A stretch of 64,000 nt of DNA from Candidatus Sulfotelmatobacter sp. (GCA_036500765.1 DASYBM010000004.1:1550001-1614000); one strand, 5' to 3'. Counted from the stretch's first letter, positions 53,635-62,672 are shown. The notes: generated from the sequence alone by a model not told the origin. A program made the numbers and translations.

Positions 53635-53662
53635 TGTTTCAGGTATTGAAACATGCCTGAAA
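53635..53662. promoter_or_regulatory. Nested palindrome upstream of the PPTase-NRPS genes
   Basis: TGTTTCA-GGTAT-TGAAACA is a perfect inverted repeat, and TTTCAGG is mirrored by CCTGAAA across 12 bp, so two palindromes overlap. It lies about 120 bp before the phosphopantetheinyl transferase start and could be an operator. The 281-bp gap holds nothing else I can support. Confidence 0.48.
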
Positions 53663-53779
53663 TGATGGCAGCGTAAAATGTTGCAATGGGAATTGCTTCC
53701 GACTCAGAGCGGATTTGGTCTCGTCTGAAGGCATTTCTAGTTTTGCGCATTGGGTTTTCTCTTCGATGAATATCGGCAG

Positions 53780-54556
53780 ATGAAGGTCAGCATAAGAGTG
53801 AATGTAGGGGACTGCGGTGAGCCGGGAGATTATGTCGTTCCCGAACTTGAGTCTGACGTGGTGCAGGTGTGGACTCGCTCGCTGCAAGTTGCCCCGCACC
53901 TGGAGTTGGCCTGCTACGAATTGCTCTCGTCCGAGGAACGTGAGCGCGCGGCCCGATATCGTGTTGGGGGGCCACGCTCAGATTTTGTCCTGACTCGAGG
54001 AACGCTTCGTTGGCTCGCTGCGAGTTATCTGGCGACAACGCCGCAGGAGTTGTCGTTCCGCTATTCCTCGTACGGCAAGCCGTTCCTCGATGGAGCGTCC
54101 GAGCTGCGCTTTAACGTTTCGCACACCGATGGTTTGGCTCTGATGGCTTTCGTTAAGGCTCGCGAGGTTGGGATCGACGTGGAAAAAATCAGGCCGGTGC
54201 CGGAACTGAGGCAACTCACGGAACGATTTTTTTCCGTCCATGAGCGGCAGAGTCTGCATCCTCTCTGCGGCGAAGAGCTATGCTCGGCGTTCTTTCGTTG
54301 CTGGACTCGCAAAGAAGCCTATGTCAAGGCGAGGGGAGAGGGATTGTCATTGCCGCTGCATCAATTCGACGTTTCCATCGCGGCCAGCTCATCTAAAGCC
54401 CTGTTGGCCACCCGCCCAGACTCGTCCGAAGCGGAGCGCTGGATGCTGAGCGACCTGACCGCGCAGCCCGCGTATGCGGCGGCCTTGGCGGTGGCGAATA
54501 CCGCGAACGCCACCCCCATCGAATACCGTGATCGTAATCTCGGGGCCGTGAAATGA
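53780..54556 (+). CDS. 4'-phosphopantetheinyl transferase (Sfp type)
   Basis: This protein of about 258 aa transfers phosphopantetheine from CoA to carrier-protein serines. The two family motifs are present: VGIDVEKIRP (Mg2+-binding Asp and Glu) and FRCWTRKEAYVKARGEG (the W-x-x-KEA motif). The N-terminal half also has LTRGTLRWLAASYL and FNVSHTDGLALMAF. The stop overlaps the NRPS start (ATGA), so this enzyme very likely activates the PCP domain of that NRPS. The ATG was chosen over a TTG 10 codons upstream; neither has a strong ribosome site. Confidence 0.88.
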   Translation: MKVSIRVNVGDCGEPGDYVVPELESDVVQVWTRSLQVAPHLELACYELLSSEERERAARYRVGGPRSDFVLTRGTLRWLAASYLATTPQELSFRYSSYGKPFLDGASELRFNVSHTDGLALMAFVKAREVGIDVEKIRPVPELRQLTERFFSVHERQSLHPLCGEELCSAFFRCWTRKEAYVKARGEGLSLPLHQFDVSIAASSSKALLATRPDSSEAERWMLSDLTAQPAYAAALAVANTANATPIEYRDRNLGAVK

Positions 54557-57500
54557 CCCTTAAGGCGGCGGAACAAATCGCACGGTCCTCGACGAAGGAA
54601 AGCCCGCTCTCTCCTGCTCAAGAACGCCTTTGGGTGTTGGACCAACTGCATCCTCGCAATCCTGCTCAGAACATCGCCGGTGGTATGCGCTTTACCGAAG
54701 GGGTGGATCGGAGTGCGCTGGAGTCTGCGCTCCGGCTCGTGGTGCAGCGGCACGAAATTCTAAGGACGGTGTTCCGATCTGTCGATGGAGAGCCCCGGCA
54801 AATGGTCCTTCCGACGAGCCCCGTACAATTAAGAGTTGTTGACTTGCGATCCTCGCCTGCGCCGGAACGACCTGTGCATCTTCTTCACTTGGCGCAAGAG
54901 GAAGTTCGCGATCCGTTTGATCTGGCGGAAGAGATTCCCTGGCGTGCAACCTTGTTTGGAGTGTCGGACAACGAACACGTGCTTCTAGTGGTCACCCATC
55001 GCATCGTCTGCGATGAGATTTCGATGGATTTGTTACGCCGCGAAATAGCCTTGCTCTACCTGGCGCAAGCGGATGGAAAAACGCCGCAGCAATCCAGCAT
55101 TTCGCCGCAGTGCAACGAGATTATATCGCGGCAAACTGTAAGTACATCTGACCTCTCCTATTGGTTGCAACGCCTCCAGGGCGCACCATCCAGCCTCGAT
55201 TTGCCCACAGATCGCGCTCGTCCTCCGGTCCAGACCTTTGGCGGGGCAAAGCATAGCATAAGGATTGAAGCGGCGCTGCTACGAAAGCTTCTCGATCTTG
55301 CGCAAGAAGCCGACGTCACATTGTTCTCGACCGTGCTCGCCGCTCTTGGCGTTCTTCTATTCCGATACAGTCGGCAGCACGACATCGTCATCGGGACGCG
55401 CGTCTCCGGTCGTGAGCAGCCTGAACTCAAGAATTTAATTGGCCCGCTGGAAAACATGCTGGCGCTTCGCGTCGACCTGTCGGGCGATCCCACTTTCTCC
55501 GAGCTGTTGATTCATGCGCGCGACACGGTTCAGCAAGCCTTCGACCACCAAGATGTACCCTTCGAAACCCTGCTCCGCGAGTTGCGGCTGGAGCGGGATA
55601 TGTCCCGTCATCCGCTGTTCCAGGTCATGCTCACCTTGAAAGATGTTGCGGCGAATTCAGATTTACCGGCAGTCATGAGTCCTTTTGATGTGGAGAACTC
55701 CGCCGAGCAACTGGACCTGTCGGTCGAATTGACGGTGAGTGACGATCTGCAAATATCTTTCAGCTACAATCCCGATCTTTTCGATGCCGCGACCATCGGC
55801 CGTATGGCAGGACACTTACGGATTCTGCTGGAGTCGGCGGCGAACGAGCGAAGCCTGAACGATGCAAGCACCAGGATTTCGCAGATGCCTCTTCTCAGCG
55901 AGGCCGAGCGGCATCAGCTTTTGGTGGAATGGAATGACACGCGGGTGGGCTATCCGAGGGATGTTCCTCTTCACCGATTCATCGAAGACCAGGTAGAGAA
56001 GACGCCCGAGTCCATCGCTCTGGTCTTCGGATCGGAACGGCTCAGCTACAGCCAATTGAACGGACGTGCCAACCAATTGGCGCATCGCCTGAAGAAATAC
56101 GGCGTCGGTCCGGATGTGCTGGTGGGCGTCTGCGCCGAGCGATCGTTGGAACTTGTCATCGCTCTACTGGCCGTCATCAAGGCCGGCGGGGCATATATTC
56201 CCTTGGACCCGGAATATCCAAAAGACCGCCTGGAGACCATGTTGCAGGACGCGAATCCGCCGGTCGTGCTGACTCAGGCGCATTTACTCGATCGCCTTCC
56301 TGACGGTGCGCGGAACGTTTTCGGTCTTGACCGTGACTGGCCATCCCTGCAATCAGAGAGTCCCGAAAATATTCCGTCGGAAGTCAACGGGAAAAGTCTG
56401 GCATATGCAATTTACACCTCGGGATCCACGGGAAAGCCGAAGGGCGTGCCCAACGTTCACGAGGGCATAGTGAACCGCCTGCTCTGGATGCAGGAGATGT
56501 ATCGGCTGACCGCCCGCGACCGCGTCCTACAGAAGACGCCTTTTAGCTTCGACGTCTCCGTGTGGGAATTTTTCTGGCCGCTGATGACTGGCGCCACGCT
56601 CGTAGTAGCCCGTCCCGGCGGTCATCGCGATCCTGCATACCTGGTCAATCTGATTGCCGATCAGGGCATCACCACTCTTCATTTCGTGCCTTCGATGCTC
56701 AACATTTTTTTGGAAGTCGGTGGACTGGAACGCTGCCAGGGGTTGCGACAGGTGTTCGCCAGCGGCGAGGCCCTCCCCTTCGAATTGCAGCAGCGCTTTT
56801 TCGAGCGGCTCGGAGCTGAGCTGCACAATCTGTACGGCCCGACCGAAGCCGCCGTCGACGTAACTTACTGGCGTTGCACTCCGGATAGCGAGCGAACGAT
56901 TGTTCCCATCGGTCGGCCCATCGCCAATACCCAGATCTACATCCTGGATACAACTCTCCAACCAGTTCCGATTGGAGTCGCAGGGGAATTGCATATCGGT
57001 GGAATTGGTCTGGCCCGTGGATACCTGAACAAGCCCGATCTGACTGCACAAAAATTCATTCCTGATCCGTTCAACCATTCTTCCGAAGGCCGCCTGTACA
57101 AGACTGGAGATCTAGCCCGTTTCCTAAGCGACGGCAACGTTGAATATCTGGGCCGCATCGATCATCAGGTGAAGCTCCGCGGCTTTCGCATTGAACTTGG
57201 CGAGATCGAGGCTGTTTTGGGCGAGTGCACCGGCGTTCTGCAAGCGACTGTCGTGGTGCGCGAAGATAATCCCGGCGACAGGCGCCTGGTCGCCTACTTG
57301 ATCCCGGCGCCCGGTCAGGAATTTGACCTCGAACGCGTCCGCAAAGAAGTGAAGGACAAACTCCCCGAGTACATGGTGCCTTCACGGTTCGTCGTGGTTC
57401 AAGAATTTCCGATGACCACCAGCGGCAAGGTCGACCGCAAGGCGTTGCCACCCCCCGCTCTCGAGCGGGAAACGTCAGTGGAGATCGTCGCCCCGCGTAA

Positions 57501-58563
57501 CGAACTGGAGTCGAAGCTGGCTGGTATGTTTGCGAATGTCCTGGGCTTGCCCTCAGTCGGCGTTACCGACAATTTCTTTGACCTGGGAGGGCACTCGTTG
57601 CTGGCGGGACGGCTGCTTTCTCAAGTGAATGAAAAGACCGGTCGCCAAATTCCTCTTTCCGCGCTGTTTCGGGGCGCCACCGTCGAATCGCTGGCCCTGC
57701 TGATCGAGCAGGAATCGGAAGGCGAGAACGATCCGGTCGTAATGGAAATCCAGCGCGGAGAAAGCAGCCGGCTCCCCTTCTTCGCCATCGTCCCGCCCGG
57801 AGAAGAGTCGTTGGGTTATGCCATGCTGGCGCGACACATGGGTCCCGAACAAACTGTCTACAAAATCCAGGGGCAGACTCCCGTAACCCGCGGAAAGCGG
57901 CCCTATTCTGCCGACGAGATGCGAGCCCTGACGCGCGAATACATCGCAGCCATGCGCTCCGTGCAACCGCACGGCCCGTACTGCGTGGGCGGCCTGTGCG
58001 ACGGAACTCATATCGCAGAACAGATTGTTCTCAGTCTCGAAGCGCAAGGCGAGGAGCTCGGATTGTTCGCCATCTTCGACACCTGGGTTTTGCAGCACAG
58101 TCAAAGGCGCTGGTTGTGGAAGATCTACTACTACGGCGAGCGCCTGCGCGAAGTGAAAAAGAAAAGTCTCTCCCAGCGCGTCGCTTCTTACAAACGTGTG
58201 GCGGCTAACAAGGTCCAGAATCTTGTCGGCGCGAAATCGTCGCGCACCGATTGGCAGCAAGCCTATTGGCCCGAGGATTTCACTCCGCCGCGCTTCCGGG
58301 CGCCGGTGATTTTGTTCAAGCGGCCGAACCAGCCATTTTATTACATCGACGATCCGCAGATGGGTTGGGGCGCGCGCAGCGCCGGCGGAGTCGAGATCCA
58401 CAAGGTGGATTTTCATCACGCCGAAATTCTGCGCGAGCCGCAGGTCGGAATTTTCGGCCTAGAGCTCGCTGCCGCCCTGGCCCGCGTTTCGGCTGCCGCA
58501 AAGTCCGCGGAAACTCCCGAGGCTTCTTTGGCGATGGCCTCACCCAGGCAGCCACGTTCATGA
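54553..58563 (+). CDS. Single-module NRPS: C(degenerate)-A(Ser)-PCP-TE
   Basis: 1336 aa, with the domain order of EntF. The condensation domain (about 15-440) has H149-R-I-V-C-D154-E where HHxxxDG is expected, so the second, catalytic His is Arg. The adenylation domain (about 465-965) has YTSGSTGKPKG and YKTGDLARF. Its specificity residues D667, V668, W671, H710, F735, S737, L760, V768, D769 and K959 spell DVWHFSLVDK, the L-serine code. The carrier domain has LGGHSLL with Ser1015. The thioesterase (about 1070-1310) has G-L-C1149-D-G where GxSxG is usual, D1176 27 residues later, and H1289. It is coupled by ATGA overlaps to the PPTase and the flippase. The product is unknown. Confidence 0.88.
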   Translation: MTLKAAEQIARSSTKESPLSPAQERLWVLDQLHPRNPAQNIAGGMRFTEGVDRSALESALRLVVQRHEILRTVFRSVDGEPRQMVLPTSPVQLRVVDLRSSPAPERPVHLLHLAQEEVRDPFDLAEEIPWRATLFGVSDNEHVLLVVTHRIVCDEISMDLLRREIALLYLAQADGKTPQQSSISPQCNEIISRQTVSTSDLSYWLQRLQGAPSSLDLPTDRARPPVQTFGGAKHSIRIEAALLRKLLDLAQEADVTLFSTVLAALGVLLFRYSRQHDIVIGTRVSGREQPELKNLIGPLENMLALRVDLSGDPTFSELLIHARDTVQQAFDHQDVPFETLLRELRLERDMSRHPLFQVMLTLKDVAANSDLPAVMSPFDVENSAEQLDLSVELTVSDDLQISFSYNPDLFDAATIGRMAGHLRILLESAANERSLNDASTRISQMPLLSEAERHQLLVEWNDTRVGYPRDVPLHRFIEDQVEKTPESIALVFGSERLSYSQLNGRANQLAHRLKKYGVGPDVLVGVCAERSLELVIALLAVIKAGGAYIPLDPEYPKDRLETMLQDANPPVVLTQAHLLDRLPDGARNVFGLDRDWPSLQSESPENIPSEVNGKSLAYAIYTSGSTGKPKGVPNVHEGIVNRLLWMQEMYRLTARDRVLQKTPFSFDVSVWEFFWPLMTGATLVVARPGGHRDPAYLVNLIADQGITTLHFVPSMLNIFLEVGGLERCQGLRQVFASGEALPFELQQRFFERLGAELHNLYGPTEAAVDVTYWRCTPDSERTIVPIGRPIANTQIYILDTTLQPVPIGVAGELHIGGIGLARGYLNKPDLTAQKFIPDPFNHSSEGRLYKTGDLARFLSDGNVEYLGRIDHQVKLRGFRIELGEIEAVLGECTGVLQATVVVREDNPGDRRLVAYLIPAPGQEFDLERVRKEVKDKLPEYMVPSRFVVVQEFPMTTSGKVDRKALPPPALERETSVEIVAPRNELESKLAGMFANVLGLPSVGVTDNFFDLGGHSLLAGRLLSQVNEKTGRQIPLSALFRGATVESLALLIEQESEGENDPVVMEIQRGESSRLPFFAIVPPGEESLGYAMLARHMGPEQTVYKIQGQTPVTRGKRPYSADEMRALTREYIAAMRSVQPHGPYCVGGLCDGTHIAEQIVLSLEAQGEELGLFAIFDTWVLQHSQRRWLWKIYYYGERLREVKKKSLSQRVASYKRVAANKVQNLVGAKSSRTDWQQAYWPEDFTPPRFRAPVILFKRPNQPFYYIDDPQMGWGARSAGGVEIHKVDFHHAEILREPQVGIFGLELAAALARVSAAAKSAETPEASLAMASPRQPRS

Positions 58564-60116
58564 AGTTCAACAAGGGCCAGATTCTCAAAAATGTCGGTTC
58601 CAGCTGGTTCTCTCTGGGCACCAACGTTGTGGTGGGAATTTTCATTTCCCCCTACATCATTCATCATCTGGGAGACGAAGCTTTTGGTATCTGGATCCTG
58701 ATCTTTTCCATCACGGGATACTACGGGCTCTTCGACCTGGGCATTCGCTCCTCCATCGTTCGCTATGTCGCCAAATACTCGGCGAACGAAGAACATGAGC
58801 AGATGAATCGTCTGGTCAACACCGCCATGTTCAGTTATAGCGCCATCGGCATCGTGACCATAGGGATTACCCTTGTCGCCGCCTACTATGTGCATTCCAT
58901 CTTTCCCAAGATCGATCCGGCGGACGTGCCAACTTCGCGACTCCTGCTGCTCATGGTGGGCGCCTCCGTGTCGCTGGGCTTTCCGCTTGGCGTTTTCAGC
59001 GGCATTCTGGAAGGGTTGCAGCGTTTCTATCTGCTGAATTTTGTCAATGTCATCTCCACGGTGCTGCGAGCAGTGCTGATCGTGGTCGCATTGCGGCACG
59101 GCCGCGGGCTGCTGACCGTGGCCCTCATCACCGTCGGCTTGCCGCTGGTGAACGGCCTGGTGAATGGCGTATCTGTATTTCACCTTTTACCATTGCGGCT
59201 TGGTCCCCGGTACGTGAGCCGCGCGAGTCTGCGCCTGATTGCCGGATACAGCGGCACAACATTCCTGATCATCGTGGCCGGACGGCTGCGCTTCAAAACC
59301 GACGCTCTCGTGATTGGTACCTTCGTCTCGGCGGCAGCTATCACCTATTTCACCATCGGTTCCCGCCTGGTGGACTACTCTTCCGAATTGGTCAGCAGCC
59401 TGGCTCAGATTTTCGTTCCCATGTCGAGCCAGTCGCAGGCCAAGGGTGATATCGACGGGCTGCGGAAAATTTTCGTCGTCGGTAATCGCGCCTGCGCCCT
59501 CATCATCTTTCCCATCACCGCCATCCTCACGGTATTGGGCAAGTCCATTATCGAAGCCTGGGTTGGTCCGAAATATATCGCCACCAGTTATCCCGTGCTT
59601 CTGGTTCTGCTGTATCCGACGACGCTGATGCTGGCGCAGTCCGCCTCTGGACGCACGCTGTGGGGAATGGCCAAACACCGGACATGGGCGTACGTCGTGC
59701 TGGTGGAAGGCGCCGCCAACCTGATTCTGAGCGTCGTCCTGGTAAGGCCCTACGGCATTATGGGCGACGCCATCGGCACGGCAATTCCGCTCACCTGTTC
59801 CATGATTCTTTTCCTGCCCCTGCACTTGTGCCGCTTGTTGGGCATCAAGCTTAGAACTTATCTCCATCGAGCATTTGTTTTTCCGCTTGCGTTATGTCTT
59901 CCTTTGATCGCGGTTCTTCTTCTGATGCAGCGCTGGTTCGTCCCTCATCGATTAGGCCCGCTTCTGATACAACTGGTGATTGCGGGGCTGGTATATGGTC
60001 TCGGCCTGGCCTGGGCGTTTTGGACCAAACGCGCCTGGGATGTGGGAGAACTGGTGGCGAATCCCGAGGATGACGTAACCCTCGCGCTGGTGGAAAGTTA
60101 TCAGGAGGAAGCATAG
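58560..60116 (+). CDS. Wzx/MurJ-like lipid-linked glycan flippase
   Basis: This 518-aa inner-membrane protein has about 14 predicted membrane helices. It starts with ILKNVGSSWFSLGTNVVVGIFISPYIIHHLGDEAFGIW, the usual first-helix pattern of polysaccharide biosynthesis flippases. GRLRFKTDALVIGTFVSAAAITYFTIGSRL is the conserved helix-7 region. Such proteins move undecaprenyl-linked oligosaccharides across the membrane. The ATG overlaps the NRPS stop (ATGA); the longer open frame upstream is a shadow of the NRPS. Its coupling to an NRPS suggests that an amino-acid-bearing lipid-linked sugar or similar product is exported (inference). Confidence 0.82.
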   Translation: MKFNKGQILKNVGSSWFSLGTNVVVGIFISPYIIHHLGDEAFGIWILIFSITGYYGLFDLGIRSSIVRYVAKYSANEEHEQMNRLVNTAMFSYSAIGIVTIGITLVAAYYVHSIFPKIDPADVPTSRLLLLMVGASVSLGFPLGVFSGILEGLQRFYLLNFVNVISTVLRAVLIVVALRHGRGLLTVALITVGLPLVNGLVNGVSVFHLLPLRLGPRYVSRASLRLIAGYSGTTFLIIVAGRLRFKTDALVIGTFVSAAAITYFTIGSRLVDYSSELVSSLAQIFVPMSSQSQAKGDIDGLRKIFVVGNRACALIIFPITAILTVLGKSIIEAWVGPKYIATSYPVLLVLLYPTTLMLAQSASGRTLWGMAKHRTWAYVVLVEGAANLILSVVLVRPYGIMGDAIGTAIPLTCSMILFLPLHLCRLLGIKLRTYLHRAFVFPLALCLPLIAVLLLMQRWFVPHRLGPLLIQLVIAGLVYGLGLAWAFWTKRAWDVGELVANPEDDVTLALVESYQEEA

Positions 60117-60140
60117 GTTGGCATTCAGGGAGCAAACGGT

Positions 60141-60995
60141 TTGAGTCGCTTGTCAACGCACTTAAAAGCCATATCGCAGACCGCCCTGGGACGCACTCCC
60201 GCGGGGAGAGGCCTATCCGTTTTTCCCGGCGACCTTTTCCTGGTCAGCTACTTTCGCTCCGGCAGCACCTGGTCGCGTTTCCTGTTCGGCAACTTCATCC
60301 ATCAGGACGAGCCCGTCACTTTTACAAATATGGGGCGGCTTGTTCCCATTATTTACGACTTTCCCGATCGCGTGCTTCGGCGTTTGCCTCGCGTCCTGAA
60401 AAGTCATGAGTGCTTCGATCCACGTTATCCCCGCGTGATTTATATCGTGCGCGATCCGCGGGATGTGGCAGTTTCGTTTTATTTCTTCAATCTTAAGGTG
60501 CGAGTCATCCCTGATGGATATTCGATGGATGAATTCGTGACCCGGTTCGTGGCCGCCAATGTGGTAGGTTACGCCGACCGCGTCGGCTGCTGGCAGGACC
60601 ATGTTCTAAGCTGGCTGCGCCTGCGAGACGGACGGCCGGGATTCAGGATGGTCCGCTACGAAGATCTTTTAGCTGACCCGGCGAAAGAACTCACCAACCT
60701 CGCTCCCCTGTTGGGAATCGAACCCACTCCCGCTCGCGTGGAGCGAGCTGTGCAGTTAAGTTCAGCCAGCCACATGCAGTCTCTCGAAAGGAAGCAATCC
60801 CAACAGTGGGCGGCCACGAAAGGCACTCGGCAGGATATTCCCTTTGTGCGCGAGGCCAAAGCCGGCGGCTGGGCGAAAAAGCTTTCACCCGCTGCAGTCC
60901 GCACCATCGAACAGGCATGGGGATCCACCATGAAAGAACTGGGCTACGCTCTGGTTATGGACGCCACTCCGGAACGCGAACTGGTGAAAGGCTGA
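60141..60995 (+). CDS. Sulfotransferase-family protein 2
   Basis: This 284-aa protein is related to PAPS-dependent cytosolic-type sulfotransferases (Sulfotransfer_1). The phosphosulfate loop is SYFRSGSTWSRFLFGN near residue 35, and the 3'-phosphate segment is YIVRDPRDVAVSFYFF near residue 106. VRYEDLLADPAKELTNLAPLLGIEP and the C-terminal GGWAKKLS also match. A conserved KSHECF may hold the catalytic His. The start is TTG with weak support. It lies 24 bp after the flippase gene and 5 bp before its paralog. Confidence 0.82.
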   Translation: MSRLSTHLKAISQTALGRTPAGRGLSVFPGDLFLVSYFRSGSTWSRFLFGNFIHQDEPVTFTNMGRLVPIIYDFPDRVLRRLPRVLKSHECFDPRYPRVIYIVRDPRDVAVSFYFFNLKVRVIPDGYSMDEFVTRFVAANVVGYADRVGCWQDHVLSWLRLRDGRPGFRMVRYEDLLADPAKELTNLAPLLGIEPTPARVERAVQLSSASHMQSLERKQSQQWAATKGTRQDIPFVREAKAGGWAKKLSPAAVRTIEQAWGSTMKELGYALVMDATPERELVKG

Positions 60996-61000
60996 GCCCA

Positions 61001-61933
61001 ATGCAGACGGCCCCGGGAAATATGCAAAGGCTTTGGGGCGCGCTGGCCCAGGCGGGGCGCGTGCTTACCGGACGGCAGATCGCCGGTCGCGGCCTCACCG
61101 TTTTTCCGGATGACGTTTTTCTTGTTTCCTATCCCCGCTCTGGAAACACCTGGACGCGATTCCTCCTCGGGAATTTGCTTTACCAGCACGATCCGGTCAC
61201 GTTTTCCAATATTGAAGCGCGCATTCCGGAAATTTATTTCAATCGCGACCGCGTGCTCAGGAACCTTCCGCGTCCCCGCATGCTGAAGAGTCACGAATGC
61301 TTTCAGCCGCATTATCCGCGGGTCATCTACATCGTGCGCGATCCGCGGGATGTGGCTGTGTCTTTCTATCACCACAATGTGAAGGCGCGAAACATACCGG
61401 ATGACTATCCCATGACGAGTTTCGTGCCCCGCTTCATCGCAGGGGAGTTTGATCGCAAATTCGGCTCGTGGCGAGAGAATGTTCTGAGCTGGACCTTGCT
61501 GCGGCGGAATGAGTCCACGTTCCTGATGCTTCGCTACGAGGATATGAAGCGCGACCCGGTGACGGTTCTCGCCGACATCGTCGCTTTCCTCGATCGCTGT
61601 TCCTTTGGCAAGATCGACTCCAATTCCGCCGCCTTGCAGCGAACCATCGAACTGAGTTCCCCGGAGCGGATGCGCGCTCTGGAGAAAAAAGAAGCCGCCA
61701 ACTGGGTGCTGACCAAGCACACGCGTAGCGACAAGCCTTTCGTCCGCTCCGCGATTTCCGGGGGATGGAAAACTCAGCTTACTCCGGAGTCGGTGGCTGC
61801 GATCGAGTCGGCATGGGGCGGCTTGATGCAAAGTCTGGGATATGAATTAACTTCGGACCGAACTTCGGACCGGGCTTCGGATCGTACCCTCGCAACCGCG
61901 GGATCCGGCTCCGCTGGAAGCGAGCGCTTGTGA
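61001..61933 (+). CDS. Sulfotransferase-family protein 3
   Basis: This 310-aa protein is a close paralog of the preceding one. Matching segments are SYPRSGNTWTRFLLGN, LKSHECFQPHYPRVIYIVRDPRDVAVSFYHHN and LRYEDMKRDPVTVL. The RSGNTW loop is the standard one, slightly more canonical than in protein 2. The tail is extended by short repeats of TSDR/ASDR. The ATG lies 5 bp after the previous stop; a longer open frame upstream overlaps that gene. The adjacent pair suggests sulfation at two positions or on two substrates of one product. Confidence 0.83.
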   Translation: MQTAPGNMQRLWGALAQAGRVLTGRQIAGRGLTVFPDDVFLVSYPRSGNTWTRFLLGNLLYQHDPVTFSNIEARIPEIYFNRDRVLRNLPRPRMLKSHECFQPHYPRVIYIVRDPRDVAVSFYHHNVKARNIPDDYPMTSFVPRFIAGEFDRKFGSWRENVLSWTLLRRNESTFLMLRYEDMKRDPVTVLADIVAFLDRCSFGKIDSNSAALQRTIELSSPERMRALEKKEAANWVLTKHTRSDKPFVRSAISGGWKTQLTPESVAAIESAWGGLMQSLGYELTSDRTSDRASDRTLATAGSGSAGSERL

Positions 61934-62637
61934 CCGACGAGACTCCGCAATCCCTCAAAACCGTAACCAAGGCCGTTTTACGGAAGTTGACTCCGCCTTT
62001 CTTGTTGCAACAGCGCGGCGTCGTGCGCCGGCTCGGACCTGGAGCAGGCCGCATCTACGCTGCTCTACGACTGCGCGACGTGCTGGGAGTTCGCCGGGCG
62101 CACCAGCGCCGGGCTCCGGCTTCTTCGCGGTCGTTTGTTTTTGTCTGCTTCGGGAATATCATGCGCAGCGCCATGGCAGAGTTGCTCATGAGAAAAGCCG
62201 CCAACGAAGCCGGGCTGGAAGAGCAGATCCGAATTGTGTCGGCCGGCCTGCACGCCTCCCCGGGCCGCGAAGCTCACCCGTGGGTGCAGGAGGCGTCGGC
62301 GGAGCTGGGCATTTCCGTCGCTGCACACCGCTCCAAGCTGCTTACCCCCGAGATGGTCGAGCAGGCGGACTGCGTTTTCGCCATGGACTTTCAGAATCTG
62401 GCTGAGTTGCTCACGCTGTATCCGCAGGCGCGGGAGAAGATGTACATGCTCAGCGCCTACGCTGAAGGCCCCTGGCAATATCGCGAAATCCCCGATCCCT
62501 ATCTCGGCGACCTTGCGGCCACGCAATACTGCGGACGGCAACTGCGAACCTGCATTCACAACCTGCTGGCCTCGACGGTTCTATCTTCGCCTCCGTCTAC
62601 GACCAGTCCCGCCGAGCCCCAGGTTTCCGGTCGCTGA
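61930..62637 (+). CDS. Low-molecular-weight protein-tyrosine-phosphatase-like protein
   Basis: This 235-aa protein has a basic N-terminal extension of about 65 residues, then an LMW-PTP fold. The catalytic loop is VCFGNIMRSAMAE (C-x5-R-S; most members read CxGNICRS) and the late acid motif is IPDPYLGD. These phosphatases in exopolysaccharide loci usually dephosphorylate a BY-kinase that controls polymer length, but no kinase is present here. The GTG start overlaps the stop of sulfotransferase 3 (GTGA), so it belongs to the same operon. The C-terminal tail is Ser/Pro-rich. Confidence 0.78.
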   Translation: MTDETPQSLKTVTKAVLRKLTPPFLLQQRGVVRRLGPGAGRIYAALRLRDVLGVRRAHQRRAPASSRSFVFVCFGNIMRSAMAELLMRKAANEAGLEEQIRIVSAGLHASPGREAHPWVQEASAELGISVAAHRSKLLTPEMVEQADCVFAMDFQNLAELLTLYPQAREKMYMLSAYAEGPWQYREIPDPYLGDLAATQYCGRQLRTCIHNLLASTVLSSPPSTTSPAEPQVSGR

Positions 62638-62672
62638 TCACGCCTGTTTCTGCGGAACTCCGATTTCTCAAA

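Noticed and set aside
57553-58419. 288-aa minus-strand open frame in the NRPS thioesterase region
   Set aside because: It is antisense to the PCP and TE domains, whose motifs are clear.
54553-58563. Enterobactin-type siderophore pathway
   Set aside because: The module looks like EntF, but the C domain motif is degenerate, the TE nucleophile is Cys, and no dihydroxybenzoate or siderophore transport genes are nearby.
61850-61900. CRISPR-like repeats
   Set aside because: The units are only about 12 bp, contiguous, in frame and coding; there are no spacers or cas genes.
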